From the NCBI GenBank assembly GCA_037013495.1, contig CM072810.1, positions 34,067,843 to 34,131,842 of the forward strand: a DNA stretch of 64,000 nt. The letters are read 5' to 3'. The translations under genes and the position numbers were made by a program. Each line of letters opens with the position of its first letter. Within the stretch, counting starts at the first letter, position 1. This DNA is from Hippophae tibetana (taxonomy: Eukaryota; Streptophyta; Magnoliopsida; Rosales; Elaeagnaceae). Below the pieces are notes generated by a model, which was not told where the DNA came from, searched no databases, and saw only the letters and a list, made by a program, of their open reading frames with translations. Shown one piece after another: positions 8,906-21,388 of this stretch.

Positions 8906-10413
8906 TTACCATGCTTAATAAAAAAAATAAAAAATTATATATATATATATAAAAAAAAATTATCACAAAAATGTATCATTTCTTTAAATCAAATTTAAGT
9001 AAATAGTTAAGTCTTTGGTACTGTTAGATTAATTTTTGAAAACATATCATGAAATATTTTGTAATTATTTTTGATAATTAGTTAGTTTTTGTCATAACTA
9101 GTATTTCTTGATAAAATGTGGAAATTATATTAAACCCAAAATCGGTGTTTATGAATTTTTTTTAGTGGAGACTACCCTTGTGAGATATAATTTGAGCCTA
9201 ATTTCTTTTATTCAGAGTGAAATATATATTTTTTCTACTCCAAACACATTTCTTATTTATTCAAAAAGTTTAGATGATCTCTATAGGTATTAGCATTGAA
9301 TGTATGAATTTTTTCTCATCTTAATAGAGTATCATATATTTTTGATTATTATTTTTGTTTAGATTAAAACGATTTGAGTAGAAATTGATAGTATATGCTT
9401 ATATCTCATTCATGCATGACTGCTACAAAAACAAGAAGACATATCTGGGGTTACCTAAACCAAGATCAAACAGAAAAGCCACAAAATTAACCACTCACCA
9501 AAATCAAAAAAAAAAAAAATGTACAATATGTACATGGGTTGACTCTCTAAAAAATACATATATATAAAAAAAAAATGTATAGAGAGATAAAAAAAATAGT
9601 ATCATCTACATACTATGACCCACATTGCCTACAAAGTTGTGAGTAAAGGCTAATTACAAAAGAAAGATATAGGAAGTAATTCCCTAAAAAGTCATCGCAA
9701 TTTCTTCATTTGTAAAAGCATATATCTTGAAATTCTTTCTTAATGAGTTGGATTTATGCATGAAAATAATTTTTGTATATGATATCTTTATAATTTATAC
9801 ATTCGATTCCTTTCATGAGATCAATGTTAAAATAACACTTTGAGCCTTTATTCTTTATACATATGCGAACATATTAGTTCATTTCTATACATCAACTCTT
9901 TCGCATATAAATTAGTATGAGTGTTTGAACCCATAGGATTCAGTGCTTTGAGAGTATTGACTTGTGAGGAATAGAGTCGAAGCGAATTCTGATTCATGAC
10001 ACTGAAATTGGGTAAAATTAAATTGATACATTTTTGAAATGAAATATGAAAATGATTTTCGACTAATTATTGTAATAAAATCATGATTGTTTAAAGAGAT
10101 TAAAATAACTTATGCTTGAGATTTTAATTATGATCATAAAGGAGATTAAAAAGTATGAGATATTTTTGTGATATGTTGTGTTCTTTTATTCTTAAATTAA
10201 TTTTTGATTGTGTTGTAATTTTAATTTTTGATTTGATTGTTTTTATCTTTACATTTAGTTCAATGTTTGTGGGTATCATTACTGAAAACCCTCACGAGAC
10301 TCCAACTCGTCCACTAGGGCAACCTAGGGGTTTAACGGCTTGTTGCATAGGCTAAATGCAACCGTTTCAATCCACGAAAGTGATTTAGGATAGTTTAAAT
10401 TTTAGCTTTTATC

Positions 10414-10443
10414 GCTTCTCTTGCTAAGAGACTAGCAAGAAGC
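10414..10443 (+). other. Stem-loop directly upstream of the polypurine tract
   Basis: GCTTCTCTTGCTA (10414-10426) pairs with TAGCAAGAAGC (10433-10443): 7 bp, a 2-nt bulge on the 5' arm, then 4 bp, with loop AGAGAC. It ends 1 bp before the G-rich tract. Confidence 0.55.
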
Positions 10444-10444
10444 T

Positions 10445-10456
10445 GGTTGGGGGTTG
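10445..10456 (+). promoter_or_regulatory. Polypurine tract (plus-strand primer)
   Basis: GGTTGGGGGTTG lies immediately before TGATGA, the start of the 3' LTR. Position and G-richness fit the plus-strand priming site of Ty3/gypsy elements. Confidence 0.78.
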
Positions 10457-10820
10457 TGATGAGTGCTCAAAAAGCACTAAAATAACCATGATTTTATGCA
10501 CATTAATTGATTAAAAATACATATATTTATATGTTTTATCATATATTTATATAAATTTATCTTTTTCGGAATCACGGGTATTTTTATTGTTTTTCAGGTA
10601 TTTTGGCTTAAAAACGCAATTTAAAGACTCAAACAGGAATACTTGAAGCAATACATCACAAATATATTAATAAATAAGTGGGAAAAGGTCAACAAATATG
10701 GAAAAATTGGACAAAATGGGTCGAAAAGGTCAAAAATGTCAAAAAGACGAAAATCGCGCCGCCGCGCCGCCCGGCCGCCGCGCCTCACCGCCCGGCACCG
10801 CCCCAAGCAGCAGCGCGCGG

Positions 10821-10975
10821 CACTGTTCATCCACGGGTACTGTTCATCAGACTCGGCACTGTTCATGAGACGCGGCACTGTTCATCAGACTCGGCACTGT
10901 TCATCAGACTAGGTACTGTTCATCAGACTCGGCACTGTTCATCAGACGCGGCACTGTTCATCCTCGGCACTGTTT
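10821..10975 (+). repeat. 19-bp minisatellite in the U3 part of the LTR
   Basis: The unit is close to GGCACTGTTCATCAGACTC. Copies of (C/T)ACTGTTCAT begin at 10821, 10838, 10857, 10876, 10895, 10914, 10933 and 10952, mostly 19 bp apart; a degenerate copy follows at 10968. Less regular GGTACTGT units continue to ~11025. It is GC-rich in an otherwise AT-rich element. Confidence 0.85.
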
Positions 10976-11039
10976 ATACCCGGTACTGTACAGCCGCGGT
11001 ACTATTCATACCCGGTACTGTGCAGCCGCCCCATGTCAT

Positions 11040-11064
11040 GCTGACGTCATCAAATGACGTCAGC
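11040..11064 (+). promoter_or_regulatory. Palindromic pair of TGACGTCA (bZIP-type) sites in U3
   Basis: GCTGACGTCA and its exact reverse complement TGACGTCAGC flank a 5 bp spacer TCAAA. TGACG cores are bound by plant TGA/bZIP factors, and paired TGACG motifs make as-1-type stress elements. The pair lies 68 bp upstream of the TATA box, a typical promoter distance. The regulatory role is inference. Confidence 0.6.
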
Positions 11065-11131
11065 AATCAATAATACGCGTTTTTTCATTTTTTTAACATT
11101 TTTTTCTCTACTTTTTCTCTCCATCCTCACC

Positions 11132-11138
11132 TATAAAT
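11132..11138 (+). promoter_or_regulatory. TATA box of the LTR promoter
   Basis: TATAAAT in the context CACCTATAAATACCCC, the only good TATA box downstream of the bZIP pair, followed by a C/T-rich stretch. The start of transcription is expected near 11160-11170. Confidence 0.7.
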
Positions 11139-12546
11139 ACCCCCCTTCCCTTCACTTCAAATCACACCTTAAAACCACACTTCTCTCTTCTTTCTTTCTC
11201 TCATTTCTTAGTTTTTTGAGTTTTCCTTAGTTTCTTTCTTAGTTTCTAAGTTTTTCTTAGTTTCCTTCTTAGTTTTTAGTTCAATTCTCTTAGTTTTAGT
11301 GTTCTTCTCTTTTTGAGAGGAACTTGTAATGTTTTTGTAATAATTTAGTTTTTGATTCAATATATGGAAGTGCAAATTCCGCTCGGAGGTTTTCTAGCAA
11401 CGGGAATAGCGTCGAAGTTCTGTAAGGATTTTATTTTCTTTACAGTTATTTTTATGCTTTATTCTTACATGTTATATTCAACTTGTCTGTGGTTAAATTT
11501 AACTATGCTAGCTGTTTAGTAAAAATGATGTAATAACGACGTTGTTATGCCTGCGAAATATTAAATAGGTAAAAATCTTTAAAATGAATTGATTTTGTTT
11601 TTATTCAAGATTTTATATTAAGAATGTTAGAGAGAAATATATTATTTTTCATTACAAACTTAAACCCGAAAATTAGATTTTAAGGTTTAGTTATCCGGTC
11701 TAATTTAGAGTAGTGCTCTTTTATTTGTTGGTACAATCGCCCGGTAGTTAGAGTGAAACTCTATTTCAAAAGTTTTTATAAGAATTATTATGTGAAAATG
11801 TATTGACAACATGTTTTCAATAGTGGTTTTAAAACTTGAAAGTTAGTACTCGGATAATTAAATTCTTAAGTTTAATTTGGACACCTTGAATAATGTTTAA
11901 ATTGTCTAACCCCACCAAAGGTGGCATTTAAATGGTTCATTTTCAATCTCTTAGAAAAAGGAATTAATTTAATTAAGCATATTAGTTATCAACCCCACCC
12001 ATAGGTGTTAATTGATTTGTTTAGTTAACAAAGAATATCTAACCCCACCAAAGGTGGTATTTATATAAAAAAGAGAGAATCAATAAAATATCAATTTATA
12101 TCTTTAATAACCTAGTTAATATGAGCAAGCATAATTAATTTAGTTATTATATCCATAAATACTCCGCTAATATAAATGATAAAAATTTGCATGAATATTT
12201 ATTGAATCCGTATATATGTTTATTTTTAGATAATTATTTATTGAATTTGTATATATGTTTATTTTTATGTTATTAGACTATATTTAATTAATCTGTATAT
12301 ATGTTTATTTTATGTTATTAGATTAGGAACACAAAAACCAAACTATCGTGACAGGATGTTTAGGATTTAATTTCGTTTTTTTAAAGTTTGAATAATAAAT
12401 TAAAAACCACATACATTCCTTCCTTAGATCGACCTTGGGAGTATACTTATCATTTTCTACGAAATGATTCGTGCACTTGCGAGACTTTTATAAATATTAA
12501 AACCAAAGTATTTGCGGGAATCGGCGATGCCGGTTTTCGTTCATCA

Positions 12547-12551
12547 TCTTA
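12547..12551 (+). other. Probable target-site duplication, right copy (TCTTA)
   Basis: The first 5 bp after the 3' LTR, TCTTA, continue as GCGAAGATG, which is the sequence following GTGG in intact satellite monomers. A 5 bp duplication is usual for Ty3/gypsy elements. The left copy is outside the window, so it cannot be confirmed. Confidence 0.55.
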
Positions 12552-13206
12552 GCGAAGATGTTTTTGACACAATTGTTAGAAATGATAACTCTAATACCAA
12601 TGAAGAGAAATGGGATCTACTTTCCCAGAGATTTACTAAATTTCTTAGATAGAATTAAACCTTTTTTAGGGGTTTTAGAAAAACATAATCCCAACTCTAA
12701 AATGATTATTTCAATGAAGTTAGAGATGTACTTCTTCCAAACAACATGAAATATTTTGCAAACCACTCATATAGGTATTTGAGCTAAAAAATAAATCTAG
12801 AAATACGAAGGTGAGCAAAATTTTTGAACGCTATATCAAGCAAGAGTACGAAACTTAGAACAAATTCTAATCATATTTTTCCAACATTATCAACTACTCG
12901 TACAATTTGGGTGGACATATCAGGAAAGAGTAGTAGATTGAGAAATTCCTTACTAGCTTACCTTATCATTTTAAGCAAAAGTTACCTTGCTTAAATACAT
13001 GAAAAATCCTTGTGAACTTACTGTTAAATGAATCACTTCGGCAAGTATTCTAACTGCATCACTTGTATCCAATATGTCAGCCATCCACTTTCGAGGACGG
13101 AAAGAGCTTGGCTTTATAGACATCAAGTATAGTGGTCTTAGCGAAGATGTTTTTGACACAATTGTTAGAAATGATGACTCTAAATCCAATGAAGAGAAAT
13201 GGGATC

Positions 13207-16200
13207 TACTTTCCCAGAGATTTACTAAATTTCTTAGATTGAATTAACTCTTTTTTAGGGGTTTTAGAAAAAAATAATCCGAGCTCCAAAATGATTATTT
13301 CAATGAATTTAGAGATGTACTTCTTCCAAACAACATTAAATATTTTGGAGACCACTCATATAGGTATTTGAGCTACAAAATAAACCTAGAACTACGAAGT
13401 TGATTAAAAATATTGAACTCTATATCAAGCAAGAGGATGAAACTTTGACCAAATTCTAATCATGTTTTTCAAACATTATCAACTACTCGTACAATTTGGG
13501 TGGAACTATCAGGAAAGAAAAGTAGATTGAGAAATTCCTTACTAGCTTACGTTATCATTTTCAAGCAAAAGTTACCTTGCTTAAATACCTGAAAAATCCT
13601 TGTGAACTTACTGTTAAATGAATCACTTGGGCAAGTATTCGAACTACATCACTTGTAACCAATATGTCACCATCCACTTTCGAGGACGGAAAGAGCTTGG
13701 CTTAATAGACATCAAGGATAGTGGTCTTAGTGAAGATCTTTTTGGCACAATTGTTAGGAATGATGACTCTAATACCAATGAAGAGAAATGGGATCTACTT
13801 TCCAGGAGATTTACTAAATTTCTTAGATAGAATTAACCCTTTTTTAGGGGTTTTAGAAAAAAATAATCCGAGCTCTAAAATGATTATTTCAATGAATTTA
13901 GAGATGTACTTCTTCCAAACAACATGAAATATTTTGCAGACCACTCATATAGGTATTTGAGCTGCAAAATAAACCTAGAACTGCGATGTTGACCAAAAAT
14001 ATTTAACGCTATATCAAGCAAGAGTATGAAACTTGGAACAAATTCTAATCATGCTTTTCAAACATAATCAACTACTCGTACAATTTGGGTGGAACTATGA
14101 AGAAAGAGAAGTAGATTGAGAAATTCTTTACTAGCTTACCTTATGATTTTCAAGCAAAAGTTACCTTGCTTAAATACATGAAAAATCCTTGTGAACTTAC
14201 TGTTAAATGAATCACTTGGGCAAGTATTCGAACTGCATCACTTGTAACCAATATGTCACCATCCACTTTCGAGGACGGAAAGAGCTTGGCTTAATAGACA
14301 TCAAGGATAGTGGTCTTAGTGAAGATCTTTTTGGCACAATTGTTAGGAATGATGACTCTAATACCAATGAAGAGAAATGGGATCTACTTTTCAGGAGATT
14401 TACTAAATTTCTTAGATAGAATTAACCCTTTTTTAGGGGTTTTAGAAAAAAATAATCCGAGCTCTAAAATGATTATTTCAATGAATTTAGAGATGTACTT
14501 CTTCCAAACAACATGAAATATTTTGCAGACCACTCATATAGGTATTTGAGCTGCAAAATAAACCTAGAACTGCGATGTTGACCAAAAATATTTAACGCTA
14601 TATCAAGCAAGAGTATGAAACTTGGAACAAATTCTAATCATGTTTTTCAAACATAATCAACTACTCGTACAATTTGGGTGGAACTATCAGGAAAGAGAAG
14701 TAGATTGAGAAATTCTTTACTAGCTTACCTTATCATTTTCAAGCAAAAGTTACCTTGCTTAAATACATGAAAAATCCTTGTGAACTTACTGTTAAATGAA
14801 TCACTTGGGCAAGTATTCGAACTGCATCACTTGTATCCAATATGTCAGCCATCCACTTTTGAGGACGGCAAGAGCTTGGCTTTATAGACATCAAGGATAG
14901 TGGTCTTAGCAAAGATCCTTTTGAAACAATTGTTAGAAATGATGACTCTAAATCCAATGAAGAGAAATGGGATCTACTTTCCAATAGATTTACTAAATTT
15001 CATAGATAGAATTAACCCTTTTTTAGGGGTTTTAGAAAAAAATAATCCGAGCTCTAAAATGATTATTTCAATGAATTTAGAGATGTACTTCTTCCAAACA
15101 ACATGAAATATTTTGCAGACCACTCATATAGAAATTTGAGCTGCAAAATAAACCTAGAACTGCGATGTTGACCAAAAATATTTAACGCTATATCAAGCAA
15201 GAGTATGAAACTTGGAACAAATTCTAATCATGTTTTTCAAACATAATCAACTACTCGTACAATTTGGGTGGAACTATCAGGAAAGAGAAGTAGATTGAGA
15301 AATTCTTTACTAGCTTACCTTATCATTTTCAAGCAAAAGTTACCTTGCTTAAATACATGAAAAATCCTTCTGAACTTACTGTTAAATGAATCACTTGGGC
15401 AAGTATTCGAACTGCATCACTTGTATCCAATACGTCAGCCATCCACTTTTGAGGACGGCAAGACCTTGGCTTTATAGACATCAAGGATAGTGGTCTTAGC
15501 AAAGATCTTTTTGAAACAATTGTTAGAAATGATGACTCTAATACCAATGAAGAGAAATGGGATCTACATTCCCAGAGATTTACTAAATTTCTTAGATAGA
15601 ATTAACCCTTTTTTAGGGGTTTTAGAAAAAAATAATCCGAGCTCTAAAATGATTATTTCAATGAATTTAGAGTTGTACTTATTCCAAACAACATGAAATA
15701 TTTTGAAGACCACTCATATAGGTATTTGAGCTACAAAATAAACCTAGAACTACGAAGTTGATTAAAAATATTGAACTCTATATCAAGCAAGAGGATGAAA
15801 CTTTGACCAAATTCTAATCATGTTTTTCAAACATTATCAACTACTCGTACAATTTGGGTGGACCTATCAGGAAAGAGAAGTAGATTGAGAAAATCCTTCC
15901 AAGCTTACCTTATCATTTTCTAGCAAAATCTACCTTGCTTAAATACATGAAAAATCCTTGTGAACTTACTATTAAATGAATCACTTGGGCAAGTATTCGA
16001 ACTGCATCACTTGTATCCAATATGTCAGCCATCCACTTTGTAGGACGGAAAGAGCTTCGCTTTATAGACATCAAGGATAGTGGTCTTAGCGAAGATGTTT
16101 TTGACACAATTGTTAGAAATGATGACTCTAATACCAATGAAGAGAAATGGGATCTACTTTCCCAGAGATTTACTAAATTTCTTAGATAGAATTAAACCTT

Positions 16201-19200
16201 TTTTAGGGGTTTTAGAAAAACATAATCCCAACTCTAAAATGATTATTTCAATGAAGTTAGAGATGTACTTCTTCCAAACAACATGAAATATTTTGCAAAC
16301 CACTCATATAGGTATTTGAGCTAAAAAATAAATCTAGAAATACGAAGGTGAGCAAAATTTTTGAACGCTATATCAAGCAAGAGTACGAAACTTAGAACAA
16401 ATTCTAATCATATTTTTCCAACATTATCAACTACTCGTACAATTTGGGTGGACATATCAGGAAAGAGTAGTAGATTGAGAAATTCCTTACTAGCTTACCT
16501 TATCATTTTCAAGCAAAAGTTACCTTGCTTAAATACATGAAAAATCCTTGTGAACTTACTATTAAATGAATCACTTGGGCAAGTATTCGAACTGCATCAC
16601 TTGTATCCAATATGTCAGCCATCCACTTTGTAGGACGGAAAGAGCTTCGCTTTATAGACATCAAGGATAGTGGTCTTAGCGAAGATGTTTTTGACACAAT
16701 TGTTAGAAATGATGACTCTAAATCCAATGAAGAGAAATGGGATCTACTTTCCCAGAGATTTACTAAATTTCTTAGATAGAATTAACCCTTTTTAAGGGGT
16801 TTTAGAAAAAAATAATCCGAGCTCTAAAATGATTATTTCAATAAATTTAGAGTTGTACTTCTTCCAAACAACATGAAATATTTTGGAGACCACTCATATA
16901 GGTATTTGAGCTACAAAATAAACCTAGAACTACGAAGTTGATTAAAAATATTGAACTCTATATCAAGCAAGAGGATGAAACTTTAACCAAATTCTAATCA
17001 TATTTTTCAAACATTATCAAATACTCGTACAATTTGGGTGGACATATCAGGAAATAGAAGTAGATTGAGAAAATCCTTGCAAGTTTACCTTATCATTTTC
17101 TAGCAAAAGTTACCTTGCTTAAATACATGAAAAATCCTTGTGAACTAACTATTAAATGAATCACCTGGGCAAGTATTCGAACTGCATCATTTGTATCCAA
17201 TATGTCAGCCATCCACTTTCGAGGACGGAAAGAGCTTCGCTTTATAGACATCAAGGATAGTGGTCTTAGCGAAGATGTTTTTGACACAATTGTTAGAAAT
17301 GATAACTCTAATACCAATGAAGAGAAATGGGATTTACTTTCCCAGAGATTTACTAAATTTCTTAGATTGAATTAACTCTTTTTTAGGGGTTTTAGAAAAA
17401 AATAATCCGAGCTCCAAAATGATTATTTCAATGAATTTAGAGATGTACTTCTTCCAAACAACATTAAATATTTTGGAGACCACTCATATAGGTATTTGAG
17501 CTACAAAATAAACCTAGAACTACGAAGTTGATTAAAAATATTGAACTCTATATCAAGCAAGAGGATGAAACTTTGACCAAATTCTAATCATGTTTTTCAA
17601 ACATTATCAACTACTCGTACAATTTGGGTGGAACTATCAGGAAAGAAAAGTAGATTGAGAAATTCCTTACTAGCTTACGTTATCATTTTCAAGCAAAAGT
17701 TACCTTGCTTAAATACCTGAAAAATCCTTGTGAACTTACTGTTAAATGAATCACTTGGGCAAGTATTCGAACTACATCACTTGTAACCAATATGTCACCA
17801 TCCACTTTCGAGGACGGAAAGAGCTTGGCTTAATAGACATCAAGGATAGTGGTCTTAGTGAAGATCTTTTTGGCACAATTGTTAGGAATGATGACTCTAA
17901 TACCAATGAAGAGAAATGGGATCTACTTTCCAGGAGATTTACTAAATTTCTTAGATAGAATTAACCCTTTTTTAGGGGTTTTAGAAAAAAATAATCCGAG
18001 CTCTAAAATGATTATTTCAATGAATTTAGAGATGTACTTCTTCCAAACAACATGAAATATTTTGCAGACCACTCATATAGGTATTTGAGCTGCAAAATAA
18101 ACCTAGAACTGCGATGTTGACCAAAAATATTTAACGCTATATCAAGCAAGAGTATGAAACTTGGAACAAATTCTAATCATGCTTTTCAAACATAATCAAC
18201 TACTCGTACAATTTGGGTGGAACTATGAAGAAAGAGAAGTAGATTGAGAAATTCTTTACTAGCTTACCTTATGATTTTCAAGCAAAAGTTACCTTGCTTA
18301 AATACATGAAAAATCCTTGTGAACTTACTGTTAAATGAATCACTTGGGCAAGTATTCGAACTGCATCACTTGTAACCAATATGTCACCATCCACTTTCGA
18401 GGACGGAAAGAGCTTGGCTTAATAGACATCAAGGATAGTGGTCTTAGTGAAGATCTTTTTGGCACAATTGTTAGGAATGATGACTCTAATACCAATGAAG
18501 AGAAATGGGATCTACTTTTCAGGAGATTTACTAAATTTCTTAGATAGAATTAACCCTTTTTTAGGGGTTTTAGAAAAAAATAATCCGAGCTCTAAAATGA
18601 TTATTTCAATGAATTTAGAGATGTACTTCTTCCAAACAACATGAAATATTTTGCAGACCACTCATATAGGTATTTGAGCTGCAAAATAAACCTAGAACTG
18701 CGATGTTGACCAAAAATATTTAACGCTATATCAAGCAAGAGTATGAAACTTGGAACAAATTCTAATCATGTTTTTCAAACATAATCAACTACTCGTACAA
18801 TTTGGGTGGAACTATCAGGAAAGAGAAGTAGATTGAGAAATTCTTTACTAGCTTACCTTATCATTTTCAAGCAAAAGTTACCTTGCTTAAATACATGAAA
18901 AATCCTTGTGAACTTACTGTTAAATGAATCACTTGGGCATGTATTCGAACTGCATCACTTGTATCCAATATGTCAGCCATCCACTTTTGAGGACGGCAAG
19001 AGCTTGGCTTTATAGACATCAAGGATAGTGGTCTTAGCAAAGATCCTTTTGAAACAATTGTTAGAAATGATGACTCTAAATCCAATGAAGAGAAATGGGA
19101 TCTACTTTCCAATAGATTTACTAAATTTCATAGATAGAATTAACCCTTTTTTAGGGGTTTTAGAAAAAAATAATCCGAGCTCTAAAATGATTATTTCAAT

Positions 19201-20688
19201 GAATTTAGAGATGTACTTCTTCCAAACAACATGAAATATTTTGCAGACCACTCATATAGAAATTTGAGCTGCAAAATAAACCTAGAACTGCGATGTTGAC
19301 CAAAAATATTTAACGCTATATCAAGCAAGAGTATGAAACTTGGAACAAATTCTAATCATGTTTTTCAAACATAATCAACTACTCGTACAATTTGGGTGGA
19401 ACTATCAGGAAAGAGAAGTAGATTGAGAAATTCTTTACTAGCTTACCTTATCATTTTCAAGCAAAAGTTACCTTGCTTAAATACATGAAAAATCCTTCTG
19501 AACTTACTGTTAAATGAATCACTTGGGCAAGTATTCGAACTGCATCACTTGTATCCAATACGTCAGCCATCCACTTTTGAGGACGGCAAGACCTTGGCTT
19601 TATAGACATCAAGGATAGTGGTCTTAGCAAAGATCTTTTTGAAACAATTGTTAGAAATGATGACTCTAATACCAATGAAGAGAAATGGGATCTACATTCC
19701 CAGAGATTTACTAAATTTCTTAGATAGAATTAACCCTTTTTTAGGGGTTTTAGAAAAAAATAATCCGAGCTCTAAAATGATTATTTCAATGAATTTAGAG
19801 TTGTACTTCTTCCAAACAACATGAAATATTTTGAAGACCACTCATATAGGTATTTGAGCTACAAAATAAACCTAGAACTACGAAGTTGATTAAAAATATT
19901 GAACTCTATATCAAGCAAGAGGATGAAACTTTGACCAAATTCTAATCATGTTTTTCAAACATTATCAACTACTCGTACAATTTGGGTGGACCTATCAGGA
20001 AAGAGAAGTAGATTGAGAAAATCCTTCCAAGCTTACCTTATCATTTTCTAGCAAAATCTACCTTGCTTAAATACATGAAAAATCCTTGTGAACTTACTAT
20101 TAAATGAATCACTTGGGCAAGTATTCGAACTGCATCACTTGTATCCAATATGTCAGCCATCCACTTTGTAGGGCGGAAAGAGCTTCGCTTTATAGACATC
20201 AAGGATAGTGGTCTTAGCGAAGATGTTTTTGACACAATTGTTAGAAATGATGACTCTAATACCAATGAAGAGAAATGGGATCTACTTTCCCAGAGATTTA
20301 CTAAATTTCTTAGATAGAATTAAACCTTTTTTAGGGGTTTTAGAAAAACATAATCCCAACTCTAAAATGATTATTTCAATGAAGTTAGAGATGTACTTCT
20401 TCCAAACAACATGAAATATTTTGCAAACCACTCATATAGGTATTTGAGCTAAAAAATAAATCTAGAAATACGAAGGTGAGCAAAATTTTTGAACGCTATA
20501 TCAAGCAAGAGTACGAAACTTAGAACAAATTCTAATCATATTTTTCCAACATTATCAACTACTCGTACAATTTGGGTGGACATATCAGGAAAGAGTAGTA
20601 GATTGAGAAATTCCTTACTAGCTTACCTTATCATTTTCAAGCAAAAGTTACCTTGCTTAAATACATGAAAAATCCTTGTGAACTTACT
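13207..20688 (+). repeat. Large duplication at 7-monomer spacing (4,128 bp) in the satellite
   Basis: 13207-16560 and 17335-20688 match almost perfectly at an offset of 4,128 bp (7 monomers). By eye I found three substitutions: 14812 A / 18940 T, 15681 A / 19809 C, 16045 A / 20173 G. The 774 bp between the copies (16561-17334) is different monomer sequence. Homology breaks on the left at about 13207/17335 and on the right at 16561/20689. Confidence 0.85.
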
Positions 20689-21388
20689 GTTAAATGAATC
20701 ACTTCGGCAAGTATTCTAACTGCATCACTTGTATCCAATATGTCAGCCATCCACTTTCGAGGACGGAAAGAGCTTCGCTTTATAGACATCAAGGATAGTG
20801 GTCTTAGCGAAGATGTTTTTGACACAATTGTTAGAAATGATGACTCTAATACCAATGAAGAGAAATGGGATCTACTTTCCCAGAGATTTACTAAATTTCT
20901 TATATAGAATTAAACCTTTTTGAGGGGTTTTAGAAAAACATAATCCCAGCTCTAAAATGATTATTTCAATGAATTTAGAGTTGTACTTGTTCCAAACAAC
21001 ATGAAATATTTTGCAAACCACTCATATAGGTATTTGAGCTAAAAAAATAAATCTAGAAATACGAAGGTGACCAAAATTTTTGAACGCTATATCAAGCAAG
21101 AGTATGAAACTTAGAACAAATTCTAATCATATTTTTCCAACATTATCAACTACTCGTACAATTTGGGTGGACATATAAGGAAAGAGTAGTAGATTGAGAA
21201 ATTCCTTACTAGCTTACCTTATCATTTTCAAGCAAAATTTACCTTGTTTAAATACATGAAAAATCCTTGTGAACTTACTGTTAAATGAATCACTTCGGCA
21301 AGTATTCTAACTGCATCACTTGTATCCAATATGTCAGCCATCCACTTTCGAGGACGGAAAGAGCTTGGCTTTATAGACATCAAGGATA

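Larger units (their letters stand above)
8544..10456 (+). other. Post-pol non-coding region (where Athila elements may carry an env-like gene); none recognisable here
   Basis: About 1.9 kb, AT-rich, no frame above ~70 codons and no recognisable envelope-like protein. Contents: hairpin module at 8556-8604; a pyrimidine-rich stretch ending in TTTGCAG (8822-8857) that looks like a 3' splice site; an 8 bp inverted repeat (8861-8880); a G-rich internal polypurine-like tract (8887-8905); an (AT)n run near 8936-8950; a long stretch without visible structure (about 8990-10400), apart from A runs near 9490-9590; then the stem-loop and polypurine tract before the 3' LTR. Confidence 0.7.
10457..12546 (+). 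mobile_element. 3' LTR, complete, 2,090 bp
   Basis: Starts TGATGA next to the polypurine tract and ends TCATCA, a 6 bp terminal inverted repeat. Its last 867 bp equal the visible 5' LTR except at one base. U3 contains a GC-rich patch (about 10756-10825), a ~19 bp minisatellite (10821-10975), a 10 bp inverted repeat made of TGACGTCA sites (11040-11064) and a TATA box (11132-11138). Transcription would start about 30 bp after the TATA box, so R/U5 make up roughly the last 1.4 kb. No coding content. Confidence 0.92.

Noticed and set aside
10155..10355. 66-codon hydrophobic frame before the 3' LTR, considered as an envelope remnant
   Set aside because: Short, in AT-rich sequence that favours Phe/Ile/Leu codons by chance, with no recognisable motif and no upstream partner.
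10821..10975. CRISPR-like array of short repeats
   Set aside because: Units are contiguous 19 bp tandem copies without unique spacers, inside a plant LTR.
10643..11073. Frames of 85-131 codons across the U3 minisatellite on both strands
   Set aside because: Low-complexity peptides created by the 19 bp repeat and the GC-rich patch; they lie in the promoter part of the LTR.
14850..14880. CENP-B-box-like word around TTTCGAGGACGG in monomers
   Set aside because: It fails the essential spacing of the box (TTCG....A..CGGG), and many monomers carry variants that disrupt it.
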